Of a DNA stretch of 64,000 bases, positions 26,136-34,193 are shown in pieces; within the stretch, counting starts at the first letter, position 1; every line of letters starts with the position of its first letter. The translations under genes were made by a program, and so were the position numbers. The notes under the pieces are model-generated. The model searched no databases. It was given only the letters and a program-made list of their open reading frames with translations, and had not been told where the DNA came from. The stretch comes from Micromonospora peucetia (GTDB taxonomy: Bacteria > Actinomycetota > Actinomycetes > Mycobacteriales > Micromonosporaceae): NCBI RefSeq assembly GCF_900091625.1, contig NZ_FMIC01000002.1:3720001-3784000 (forward strand). Direction: 5' to 3'.

Positions 26136-27553
26136 CGTACCCGCGCGCCCACGCCGCCGGCCGCCGCACCGGGACGACCCCGTCCCGTCCCGGCGGCCGG
26201 CCGGCTGCGGACGTACGCCCGCTGGTGCCGCCACGACGCGGACCCGGCGGTCGGCGGCTGCTGGCCGCCCTGCTCGTCGTCGGACTGCTCGCCAGCGTGC
26301 TGCCCTGGTGGCTGGACACCCCCGCCGCGTCGTTGCGGACGATGGCCGCCACGGTCACCGCGGCCGGCCGGATCAGCGGGCTGATCGCCGGCTACCTGCT
26401 GCTCGTACAGGTGCTGATGATGAGCCGCCTGCCGGTGCTGGAACGCTGGGCCGGTAGCGAGCGGATCGCCCGCTGGCACCGCGACGTCGGGGCCACCCTG
26501 CTGGTCGCGGTGCTCGCGCACATGTCGCTGATCCTGGTCGGCTATGCCGGCCTGGAGGACAACTCGGTGCTCACCGAGGCCGGCGTGCTGCTGCGCGACC
26601 ACGAGAACATGGTCGCCGCGTTCGCCGCCGCCGGCATCCTGGTGCTGGTCGGCCTCACCAGCGTCCGGGTGATCCGGACCGCGCTGCCCTACGAGCTGTG
26701 GCACGCCCTGCACCTGTCGAGCTACCTGGTGCTGCTGCTCGGCTTCGGCCACCAGTTCAGCAACGGCGCGCAGCTGTTCCGGCCCGGCCCGGTGCGCACC
26801 TTCTGGATCGCGATGTACGCACTGGTGCTCGCCGCCCTGCTCTGGGGCCGGGTGGTCGCGCCGCTGGCATTCAACCTGCGGCACCGGCTGCGGGTCGCCG
26901 ACGTGGTCGCGGAGAACCCGGACACCATCTCGATCTACCTGACCGGACAGCGGCTGGAGCGGCTGGAACTGCTCGGCGGGCAGTTCTTCCGCTGGCGTTT
27001 CCTCGCCCGGGGCTGCTGGTGGCAGGCACACCCGTTCTCGGTCTCCGCCGCAGCCAACGGCCGCTGGCTGCGGCTCACCGTCAAGGTGGTCGGTACGCAC
27101 ACCGCCGACCTGCGCGACCTCGATCCCGGCACCCGGGTCTGGGCGGCGGGGCCGTCGGGCACCTTCACCGCCGCCCATCGCACCCGCGAGCGGGCCCTGC
27201 TGATCGCCGGCGGCAGCGGCATCACCCCGATCCGGGCGATGCTGGAGGAGTTGCCGCCCGGCGCCGCGCTGATCTACCGCGTCCGCACCCCGGCCGACGT
27301 GCTGCTGCACCGCGAACTGGACTGGCTCGCCGAGGCCCGGGACACCGCCATCTGGTACGTCGTCGGCTCCCGCGACGACCCCGGCCCCCGCCAGGTGATG
27401 AGCCGGGACGGGCTGCGCCGGCTGGTGCCCGACGTCGCCCGGCGTGACGTCTACCTCTGCGGACCGCCCGGCCTGGTCGAGCAGTCGCTGCGGGTGCTCC
27501 GCCAGGCCGGCGTGCCCCGTCGGCAGATCCACGTCGCCACGTTCGAACTGTAG
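26132..27553 (+). CDS. ferric-reductase-like membrane protein with FAD/NAD-binding reductase domain
   Basis: GTG 26132 overlaps the DUF1501 stop and gives 473 aa. Residues about 45-250 form a six-helix ferric-reductase-like region with paired histidines (RWHRDVG, LAHMSL, LWHALHLSSY, GHQF) suited to haem. The C-terminal part is a ferredoxin-NADP-reductase fold: FAD motif HPFSVSAA near 310, NAD-binding LLIAGGSGITPIRAM near 355 and YLCGPPGLVEQ near 445. It would carry electrons from cytosolic NAD(P)H across the membrane. Position before the FMN carrier and ApbE supports that role. Confidence 0.9.
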   Translation: MTYPRAHAAGRRTGTTPSRPGGRPAADVRPLVPPRRGPGGRRLLAALLVVGLLASVLPWWLDTPAASLRTMAATVTAAGRISGLIAGYLLLVQVLMMSRLPVLERWAGSERIARWHRDVGATLLVAVLAHMSLILVGYAGLEDNSVLTEAGVLLRDHENMVAAFAAAGILVLVGLTSVRVIRTALPYELWHALHLSSYLVLLLGFGHQFSNGAQLFRPGPVRTFWIAMYALVLAALLWGRVVAPLAFNLRHRLRVADVVAENPDTISIYLTGQRLERLELLGGQFFRWRFLARGCWWQAHPFSVSAAANGRWLRLTVKVVGTHTADLRDLDPGTRVWAAGPSGTFTAAHRTRERALLIAGGSGITPIRAMLEELPPGAALIYRVRTPADVLLHRELDWLAEARDTAIWYVVGSRDDPGPRQVMSRDGLRRLVPDVARRDVYLCGPPGLVEQSLRVLRQAGVPRRQIHVATFEL

Positions 27554-27563
27554 GAAGGCATCC

Positions 27564-28154
27564 ATGCGCCGCGCCCTGCTCGCCATCACCGGTTTGGCAG
27601 CCGGCACCACCGCCATGGTGGTGCTGAAGGGCTCGCCGGGCGCCGCCCCGGTCGCCCAGGACCTGCCGGCGGAGCGGCCGACCGTGGTCCCCGCCCCGGC
27701 CGGTCCGACCCCGAGCGGCGGGGACACCGCCGGCACGCCGCAGCCGGCCGACAGCACCGCGTCGCCCCGCCCCGGCCGCACCGCCACCCGGGCGTCGACG
27801 AGCCGGCCCAGCGCCACCACCCGGGCGCCGTCCGCCCCACGCACCACCACGAAACCGCCGCCCGCGCCGACCACCCGTACCGTCACCGGGCCGGTGGTGG
27901 AGAACGAGTACGGCAACGTCCAGGTGCAGATCACCCTCTCCGGGACGCGGATCGTCGACGTGGTGGCCCTGGAACTGCCCGAGGAGACCGCCCAGTCCGA
28001 CCAGCGCAGCGAACAGGTCGACGGCCGCTACAGCGGCAGCTCCGGGCTGGTGGTGCAGCGGCAGAGCGCCGACGTGGACACCGTGTCCGGGGCGACCGCC
28101 ACCAGCACCTCGTACAAGCGGTCGTTGCAGGCCGCGATCGACCGGGCGAACTGA
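27564..28154 (+). CDS. exported FMN-binding domain protein (covalent flavin carrier)
   Basis: ATG 27564 has an AGGAAGG site. The 196-aa protein has an N-terminal signal or anchor (ALLAITGLAAGTTAMVV), a Pro/Thr-rich linker to residue 115 and an FMN_bind domain. The motif DTVSGATATS near residues 171-180 matches the target of ApbE, which attaches FMN to the Thr. The next gene is ApbE. It is the likely outer carrier of electrons from the membrane reductase upstream. Confidence 0.9.
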   Translation: MRRALLAITGLAAGTTAMVVLKGSPGAAPVAQDLPAERPTVVPAPAGPTPSGGDTAGTPQPADSTASPRPGRTATRASTSRPSATTRAPSAPRTTTKPPPAPTTRTVTGPVVENEYGNVQVQITLSGTRIVDVVALELPEETAQSDQRSEQVDGRYSGSSGLVVQRQSADVDTVSGATATSTSYKRSLQAAIDRAN

Positions 28155-28155
28155 C

Positions 28156-29070
28156 GTGCCGACGTCGGCCTCGGCCGCCGCCCCGACAGCTCTCCCGACG
28201 GTGGCCTCGGTGACGGCGCCACAGCATGATCCGGGCGTGAGCCCGCCGGTGTCGGCGGCGCCGCGGCATGATCCGGGCGTGAGCCCGCCGGAGCCTGCTG
28301 CGCCGCTGCGGCGCGATCCTGGCGGGTGTCCGCCGGAGAGCCGGCCGGGGCTGCGTCGGGTCGAGCAGGTCATGGGTACCGCGATCAGTCTCGACCTCGC
28401 CGACGACCTGCCCGCCGCCGAGCTGGACGAGCTGGCCGGTGGCGTGTTCACCTGGCTGCGCGAGGTGGACGCCCGGTTCAGCACGTACCGGGCAGACAGC
28501 GAGGTGTGCCGCGTCGACCGGGGCGAGCTGCCGCTCTCCGGGGCCAGCGCCGACCTGCGGGCCGTGCTGGCGCGCTGCGCCGACCTGTGGAAGGCCACCG
28601 ACGGCTTCTTCGACGTGTACGTCACCGGGCGGCTCGACCCGTCCGGCTACGTCAAGGGCTGGGCGGTGCAGGTCGCCTCGGACCGGCTGCTCGCCGCCGG
28701 GGCGGCGAACCACTGCCTGAACGCCGGCGGTGACGTGCGGGTACGCGGCCACTCCTCGACCGGGCAGCCCTGGCGGATCGGCGTCCGGCACCCGTGGGAC
28801 GCGATGTCCACCTGCCTCGTGCTCACCGGCACCGACCTGGCCGTGGCCACGTCCGGCGTCTACGAGCGCGGCCACCACGTGTACGACCCGCGTCGGGGCG
28901 TACCGGCCCGGGGGTTGCGCTCGGTCACCGTGGTCGGATCGGACCTCGGGCTGGCCGACGCGTACGCCACCGCAGCCGTGGCGATGGGCCCCGCCGGCCT
29001 CGCCTGGCTGGCCGCCCTACCCGACCACCGCCACGCCGTCATCTCCGACAACGCCCACCTCCACCACTCC
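28156..29070 (+). CDS. apbE: ApbE-type FAD:protein FMN transferase; natural stop not found
   Basis: GTG 28156 follows the FMN-carrier stop by 1 bp. ApbE homology starts near residue 68 (VEQVMGTAISLDL) and includes FSTYRADSEVCRVD, DVYVTGRLDPSGYVKGWAV, the NAGGDVRVRG flavin motif and SGVYERGHHVYDPR. It ends around 29070. No stop codon follows there: the frame stays open to 30462 through GC-rich repeats and antisense to the Prim-Pol gene, which is not coding-like. I therefore give the end of homology. A frameshift, sequence error or repeat insertion may have removed the stop. The first 65 residues contain a repeated HDPGVSPP segment. Confidence 0.75.
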
Positions 29071-29169
29071 ACCCCCTCCCCTGACCACCCCCGCGCCCCC
29101 GCGCCGCCCTTGCGCCCCCGCGCCGCCCTTGCGCCCCGCCCGCCCCCGCGCCCCCGCGCCCCGCCCCCG

Positions 29170-29238
29170 CGATCTTGCAGCTTGGGCCCTCGATATGCCC
29201 TGATCGCCCGATATTCCGGGGCCGAAAGTGCAAGATCG
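29170..29238. repeat. palindromic CGATCTTGCA intergenic element
   Basis: CGATCTTGCA at 29170-29179 pairs with TGCAAGATCG at 29229-29238 around an AT-richer centre containing GATATTCC. A relative lies at 62711-62781. Both sit beside GC-rich tandem repeats. Confidence 0.75.
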
Positions 29239-29245
29239 ACGGCGC

Positions 29246-29305
29246 GGGGAGGCGTTGGGCGGGGCGGGGAGGCGTTGGACGGGGCGGGGAGGCGCTGGGC
29301 GGGGC
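29246..29305 (+). repeat. G-rich 20-bp tandem repeats
   Basis: Three near-identical 20-bp units (GGGGAGGCGTTGGGCGGGGC) are followed by further G runs to about 29340. The plus strand has many runs of three to five G, so quadruplex formation is plausible. Confidence 0.8.
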
Positions 29306-29574
29306 GGGGTGGGGGAGGGCGGGGGAGGCGGCTGGGGTGGTTAGCGGAAGGGGCGGGTGGTGGCGGGGCGGGAGCCTGGGGGGCGGGGGCGGCCCGGACG
29401 GGAGCCGAAGGGGCGGGTGACCGGCCAGCGGCGGCGTGGCCGGTGCTGCCGGGGTGGCGGCTCTGCGCCGTCCGGCTGGCGCGTGGTGTCGTCGGTGGAC
29501 ATGTAACCCCCGCTCCCGGCGCGGGTGCGCCGTCGCCGTACTCAACGAGCGCCGGCCCTCCGGCGTCGCTGCCG

Positions 29575-29740
29575 AGCCGCCGTCATCTGCCCCGACCGGG
29601 GCGGCGGCAACTGCCGTCACCGCGCTCCGACCGGGCAGGGCAGCCGCCGTCATCTGCTCCGACCGGGCAGGGCAGCCGCCGTCGCCTGCCCCGACCGGGG
29701 CGGCGGCAGTTGCCGTCATCTGCCCCGGCGGGGCAGGGGC
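29575..29740 (+). repeat. imperfect tandem repeats (CCGCCGTCATCTGC...)
   Basis: Several imperfect copies of a unit of about 32 bp beginning CCGCCGTCATCTGCTCCGAC fill this spacer and run up to the stop of the Prim-Pol gene. The last copy overlaps its final codons. The stretch from 29070 to here holds repeats only and no gene I can support. Confidence 0.65.
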
Positions 29741-30387
29741 AGGTGTCCGGGGAGCAGGTCGGAGGTGACTGTGACGCCGGTGGCCCGCAGGGCCTCGATC
29801 AGCGCGTTCTGCACCAGGTAGGAGTCGGGCAGTTGCCAGCGGGCCTGTTCGGGCGCGACCGCCCACCGGACGGTGCCCTCCGGCAGCCGGGTCGGCGGGG
29901 CGGGGATCCACGAGCCGGGACCGTGCCGGACCACGTGGAAGCAGTGGTCCAGTTCGGGGCGCAGCGGGTCGCCGGGGCGGACCAGGAACATCCAGCGGCC
30001 GGTCGGGGTCACCAGCACCGGCCCGCGTACGCCGACGCCGGCCGGGTGCGTCCGGACCGCGTCCAGCACGTGTCGGCCGAGGTGCGTGGGGACCTCCAGC
30101 ACGTCGAAGGTCCGCCCGGTCGGCAGCAGTACGCCGTGCGGCCGGGTACGCCACCAGGTGGCGACCCGGGCCGGGTCGGCGCTCGCCGCGTTTTCCCAGT
30201 TCTCCAGTGCGGGATGGCAGCCGACCGTCGGGCAGCCGGCTCGTCCGCAGACGAAGCGGCTGCGGGCGAGGCAGGCTCCCGGGGTGACGTCCCAGCCGTG
30301 CAGGGCGTACCGCACCGCCACCCGGCGCAGCCGCACCCGCTCCAACGGGGACAGTTGAACGACGCGCGGTGCGACATTCCCCCACAT
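29716..30387 (-). CDS. stand-alone bifunctional primase/polymerase (Prim-Pol) N-terminal domain protein
   Basis: ATG 30387 follows GAGGGGAGATGG and gives 223 aa. The sequence (AVRYALHGWDVTPGACL, CHPALENWENAASADPARVATWW, FDVLEVP, GRWMFLVRPG) fits the short actinobacterial Prim-Pol-like proteins. The usual double-Asp site of active enzymes appears here as D-V-L-E, so activity is uncertain. No helicase or replication gene is nearby. It is divergent from the XRE regulator. Confidence 0.75.
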   Translation of the reverse strand: MWGNVAPRVVQLSPLERVRLRRVAVRYALHGWDVTPGACLARSRFVCGRAGCPTVGCHPALENWENAASADPARVATWWRTRPHGVLLPTGRTFDVLEVPTHLGRHVLDAVRTHPAGVGVRGPVLVTPTGRWMFLVRPGDPLRPELDHCFHVVRHGPGSWIPAPPTRLPEGTVRWAVAPEQARWQLPDSYLVQNALIEALRATGVTVTSDLLPGHLPLPRRGR

Positions 30388-30516
30388 GTGCCATCTCCCC
30401 TCGCCGGACCCCGGCCGGTGCCCAGGTCGCATGTCGAGCACCGTCACTGCCGTAACCCGTGATCGTTGAGCTGACGAACGGCTGATGCAACTTGCACGAA
30501 AACTACGAGGACTGTC

Positions 30517-30533
30517 TGTACGGCTGACGTACA
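30517..30533. promoter_or_regulatory. palindrome in the Prim-Pol / XRE divergent region
   Basis: TGTACG-GCTGA-CGTACA is a 6+5+6 inverted repeat in the 246-bp spacer, about 100 bp before the XRE start. It could be an operator for the XRE protein. The rest of the spacer holds no gene. Confidence 0.5.
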
Positions 30534-30633
30534 CGCTGTGCGACCAGCGAAAACCTGAGACGTACGGATCGCCGCAACCGGGAGGACCGGCCGGCACACC
30601 CGCCGGAGCGGGCACAGGGAGAGGGACGGGTAG

Positions 30634-31863
30634 ATGGACGAGTTGCCCATCGGGCGGCGGGTGGCCTACTGGCGGGGGCGGCGCAAGATGTCGCAGCAGG
30701 TCTTCGCGGACCGGTTGGGTAAGTCGAAGAGCTGGGTCGACAAGGTCGAGCGCGGGGTGCGCCGGCTGGACAAGTTCTCCGTCCTCTACGAGATCGCCGA
30801 CATCCTCCAGGTCGACGTGCAGTTGCTGCTCGGCAAGGACCCGGAGCGGCGTACGGACGCGCTGAACTGCATCGACCAGGTCGAGGTGCAGGAGATCCGG
30901 GCGGCGCTGGAGCGGTACGACTCGATGAGCGCGTACTTCGACGCCGTGTCGTACCCGCCGCCGCTGGCCGACATGCGCAAGGCCGTCAACCACGCCTGGC
31001 TGACCTACCAGTACGGCCGCTACGGGATGCTCACCCGGGCGTTGCCGAAGCTGCTGCGTGACGCCCAGGCCGCCGACGCGGGCTATCGCGGCGAACACGC
31101 GCGCGAGGCGGCCCACCTGCTCGGGCAGGTCTACCAGATCGCCTCGTCGGTGCTGCGCAAGCTGGGCGAGTGCGACCTGGCCTGGCTGGCCGCCGACCGT
31201 TCGATGGCGGTCGCCCAGCGCGCCGACGACCCGCTGCTGGCCGGCATCGCCACCACCCGGGTCTGCAACGCGCTGGTGGCGATGGGCCGGCCTCGACCCG
31301 CCCTCGAACTCAACGTCACCATCGCCAACCGGCTCGCCCCCGGTGGCGGCAACGAGGCGTCCCCGGCTCTGCTGTCGGTCTACGGGATGCTGCTGCTCCA
31401 GGGCGCGATGGCCGCCTCCCGGATCGGCGACTCCGCCACGGTCGACGACCTGATCAACGGCGCGCAGGAGGCGGCCACCCTGCTGGGCGGCGACCACAAC
31501 CACTACTGGACCTCGTTCGGGCCGACCAACCTGGAGCTGCACCGGGCGGCGGCGGCGGTCGAGCTGGGTGACGGCGGCCGGGCGGTGGAGGTGCACCGGC
31601 AGAAGATCCAGGAGCCGGCGTTCAACGCGCTGCTGCCCGAGCGCCGGGCCCACCACCTGCTGGACATCGCCCGGGGCTTCGCCCAGATCGGCGACGTGGC
31701 CAACGCCGGGGAGATGCTGCTGCGCGGCGACCGCCTCGCCCCGTCGGAGATCCGCTGCCGGCCGATCGCCCACGAAGTCATGTCGGACATCCTGCGTCGC
31801 ACACGTGGTGCGCCGCCTTCTCCGATTGCGGAGTTGGCTGAGCACATGGGAGTAGGGGTATGA
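30634..31863 (+). CDS. XRE-family regulator with TPR-like helical domain
   Basis: ATG 30634 gives 409 aa. The N-terminal Cro/C1 helix-turn-helix is clear (MSQQVFADRLGKSKSWVDKVERG, residues about 19-41). The rest is helical with TPR-like repeats (HLLGQVYQIASSVLRKLGECDLAWLAADRSMAVA). Such proteins are common in streptomycetes and relatives, often next to a flavoprotein, as here 16 bp downstream. The signal is unknown. Confidence 0.85.
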   Translation: MDELPIGRRVAYWRGRRKMSQQVFADRLGKSKSWVDKVERGVRRLDKFSVLYEIADILQVDVQLLLGKDPERRTDALNCIDQVEVQEIRAALERYDSMSAYFDAVSYPPPLADMRKAVNHAWLTYQYGRYGMLTRALPKLLRDAQAADAGYRGEHAREAAHLLGQVYQIASSVLRKLGECDLAWLAADRSMAVAQRADDPLLAGIATTRVCNALVAMGRPRPALELNVTIANRLAPGGGNEASPALLSVYGMLLLQGAMAASRIGDSATVDDLINGAQEAATLLGGDHNHYWTSFGPTNLELHRAAAAVELGDGGRAVEVHRQKIQEPAFNALLPERRAHHLLDIARGFAQIGDVANAGEMLLRGDRLAPSEIRCRPIAHEVMSDILRRTRGAPPSPIAELAEHMGVGV

Positions 31864-31879
31864 GCGTGGAGCTGGCCTG

Positions 31880-32452
31880 TTGACCGGCCCGCACCCGAGC
31901 AGCGAGCGCCGTGAGGTGCTCTACGTCATCGCCTGCGGTTCGCCGCTGGCCCGCCACGTCGGCCGGCTCGTCGAGCTGGCACACCAGGACGGCTGGGACG
32001 TCTGCGTGGTCACCACGCCGGACGGCGCCAAGTTCGTCGACCGGGCCGCGCTGGCCCGGCAGACCGGCCATCCGGTCCGCACCCACTACAAGAACCCGGG
32101 CGACTTCGACGTGCTGCCGCAGGCCGACGCGATGATCGTCTGCCCGGCGACGGTCAACACCGTCAACAAGTGGGCGGCCGGGATCACCGACACGTTGGCC
32201 CTCGGGCTGCTGGTGGAGGCGCAGGGTCTGGGGGTGCCGGTGGTGGCGGTGCCGTACACGAACACGGCGATGGCGGCCCACCCGGCCTTCCGGGCCGGCG
32301 TCGCCCGGCTCGCCGAGTGGGGGGTCACGGTGCTCTTCGGCGACGACTTCCTCCCGTTGCACGCGCCCGGCACCGGCGAACGGCACCTGCACGCCTTCCC
32401 GTGGGCCGTGAGCCTCGCCGCCGTGCGGGACCGGCTCTGCCCCGTCGCCTGA
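31880..32452 (+). CDS. flavoprotein (phosphopantothenoylcysteine-decarboxylase-like)
   Basis: The only in-frame start after the previous stop is TTG 31880, with GGAG 10 nt upstream; it gives 190 aa. The HFCD fold is shown by VLYVIACGSPLARHVG, the PATVNTVNKWAAGITDTLAL flavin/active-site segment and VPVVAVPYTN. It is co-transcribed with the XRE regulator. The substrate is unknown. Confidence 0.85.
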   Translation: MTGPHPSSERREVLYVIACGSPLARHVGRLVELAHQDGWDVCVVTTPDGAKFVDRAALARQTGHPVRTHYKNPGDFDVLPQADAMIVCPATVNTVNKWAAGITDTLALGLLVEAQGLGVPVVAVPYTNTAMAAHPAFRAGVARLAEWGVTVLFGDDFLPLHAPGTGERHLHAFPWAVSLAAVRDRLCPVA

Positions 32453-32459
32453 CGCGAAG

Positions 32460-32504
32460 GGAAGGGTCCCTTGCTGGCGCCATGCGTCAGCAAGGGACCC
32501 TTCC
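32460..32504 (+). terminator. 17-bp-stem palindrome after the flavoprotein gene
   Basis: GGAAGGGTCCCTTGCTG pairs perfectly with its complement across an 11-nt loop, 8 bp after the stop. A relative lies at 40343-40388. It may be both terminator and a repeated intergenic element. Confidence 0.7.
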
Positions 32505-32590
32505 TCGCGTCCCGGAGAGCGGTGGGGACACGCCGTCGCCTCGGTGGGCGACACCCCCGGGCGCGGCCCGCGCCGGTAAGCTGGCCCGCC

Positions 32591-33463
32591 GTGAGCACCG
32601 ATGCGGTCCCGCCGACCGTCGCCGACGTGGTCGCCGAGCTGGAGCGGCGCTATCCGCCGGCCTGGGCCGAGGACTGGGACCGGGTCGGGCTGGTGCTCGG
32701 CGAGCCGGGCGCCCTGGTGCGCCGGGTGCTCTGCGTGGTCGACGTGGTGCCCGAGACGGTCGCCGAGGCGCTCGACGCCGGCGTCGACATGATCGTCGCC
32801 CACCATCCGTTGCTGCTGCGCGGCGTCTCCTCGGTGGCTCCCACGACCTTCAAGGGCCGGATCGTCCACCAGCTCATCAGGTCCGACGTGGCGCTGTACG
32901 TCGCGCACACCAACGCCGACGTGGCCGACCCGGGGGTCTCCGGCGCCCTCGCCGCCCGGTTCGGGCTGACCGGGCTGCGCCCGCTGCACCGGCCCGCGCC
33001 CGGTTCGCCCGCGCACGGTGGTGGCCGGGGGATCGGCCGGGTCGGCGAGCTGCCGGAGCCGATGACGCTGGCGGAGCTGACCCGGCACGCCGCCGCAGTG
33101 CTGCCCGCCACCGCCTGGGGAGTTCGCGCCGCCGGGGATCCCGGGCGTATGGTTCGTACCCTCGCGGTCAGCGGTGGCTCGGGGGACAGCTTCCTCGCCG
33201 ACGCGACCGCTGCCGGGGTGGACGCGTTCCTCACCGCCGACCTGCGCCACCATCCGGCCGGCGAGCACCTGGCCGCCGGCGGCCCGGCCCTGCTCGACGC
33301 CGCCCACTGGGCGACGGAACGACCGTGGCTGGACGACCTGGCCGCCCTCCTGCGGGAGGCGACGGGTGTCGAGACGCTGGTGTCCGACCTGGACACCGAC
33401 CCGTGGACCGTACACGCCGCCCCACCCGCGGCGGACGACAAGGAGCCCGACCGTGAAGGCTGA
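32591..33463 (+). CDS. Nif3-like dinuclear metal centre protein
   Basis: GTG 32591 gives 290 aa. The conserved metal ligands are visible: AHHPLLLRG near residues 73-81, HTNAD near 103-107, and a late HWATERPW with His and Glu. Family members bind two metal ions; some have GTP cyclohydrolase-like roles, but function is generally unclear. The gene overlaps the next (zinc-ribbon) gene by 11 bp. Confidence 0.9.
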   Translation: MSTDAVPPTVADVVAELERRYPPAWAEDWDRVGLVLGEPGALVRRVLCVVDVVPETVAEALDAGVDMIVAHHPLLLRGVSSVAPTTFKGRIVHQLIRSDVALYVAHTNADVADPGVSGALAARFGLTGLRPLHRPAPGSPAHGGGRGIGRVGELPEPMTLAELTRHAAAVLPATAWGVRAAGDPGRMVRTLAVSGGSGDSFLADATAAGVDAFLTADLRHHPAGEHLAAGGPALLDAAHWATERPWLDDLAALLREATGVETLVSDLDTDPWTVHAAPPAADDKEPDREG

Positions 33464-34190
33464 CCCCCAGGTCCAGCGCCGCCTGCTCGACCTCCAGGCG
33501 ATCGACACCACCCTCGCCCAGCTCGCCCACCGCCGCCGTTCGCTGCCCGAGCGGGCCGAGCTGGACGCGCTGGCCCGGGAGCTGTCCGCGCTGGAGGACG
33601 AGCGGGTCCGCGCCCAGGTGGCGGTCGACGACCTGGACCGGGACATCGCCCGCATGGAGAAGGACGTCGACCAGGTGCGGGCCCGCAAGTCCAAGAACGA
33701 GGCCCGGCTCACCGCCGGTACCGGTCCGGCGCGGGAGCTGGAGGCCCTCCAGCACGAGCTGGTCTCGCTCAACCGCCGCCAGGGCGACCTGGAGGACGCC
33801 GAGCTGGAGCTGATGGAGCAGCGGGAGACGGCCCAGGGCGTGCTGGACGGAGTCGAGAAGCGGCTCGCCGAGGTGCGGGAGAAGCGCGACGCCGTCGAGC
33901 GGCGCCGTGACGAGAGCCTGGCCGAGATCGCCAAGGAGGAGGAGTTCAAGCGCGGCGCCCGCCAGCCGCTGGCGGGCGACCTCCCGGTGGACCTGGTGCA
34001 GCTGTACGACAAGATCCGCGAGGACACCGGGCTCGGTGCGGCGCTGCTGACCGCCAGCCGGTGCGGCGGCTGCCGCCTGGACCTCTCCGGCGCCGACCTG
34101 GCCCGGATCCGCAAGACCGCGCCGGACGAGGTCGTCCGCTGCGAGGACTGCCGGCGGATCATGGTCCGCACCAACGAGTCCGGCCTGTAG
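33453..34190 (+). CDS. coiled-coil zinc-ribbon protein
   Basis: GTG 33453 lies inside the end of the Nif3 gene. The 245-aa protein is a long coiled coil (about 10-170) ending in a C4 zinc ribbon: CGGC near 206-209 and CEDC near 231-234. The family (YgiQ/CT398-like) is thought to act as a nucleic-acid or flagellar chaperone; the role here is unknown. The Nif3 / zinc-ribbon / RNase H order is conserved in actinobacteria. Confidence 0.88.
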   Translation: MKADPQVQRRLLDLQAIDTTLAQLAHRRRSLPERAELDALARELSALEDERVRAQVAVDDLDRDIARMEKDVDQVRARKSKNEARLTAGTGPARELEALQHELVSLNRRQGDLEDAELELMEQRETAQGVLDGVEKRLAEVREKRDAVERRRDESLAEIAKEEEFKRGARQPLAGDLPVDLVQLYDKIREDTGLGAALLTASRCGGCRLDLSGADLARIRKTAPDEVVRCEDCRRIMVRTNESGL

Positions 34191-34193
34191 CCC

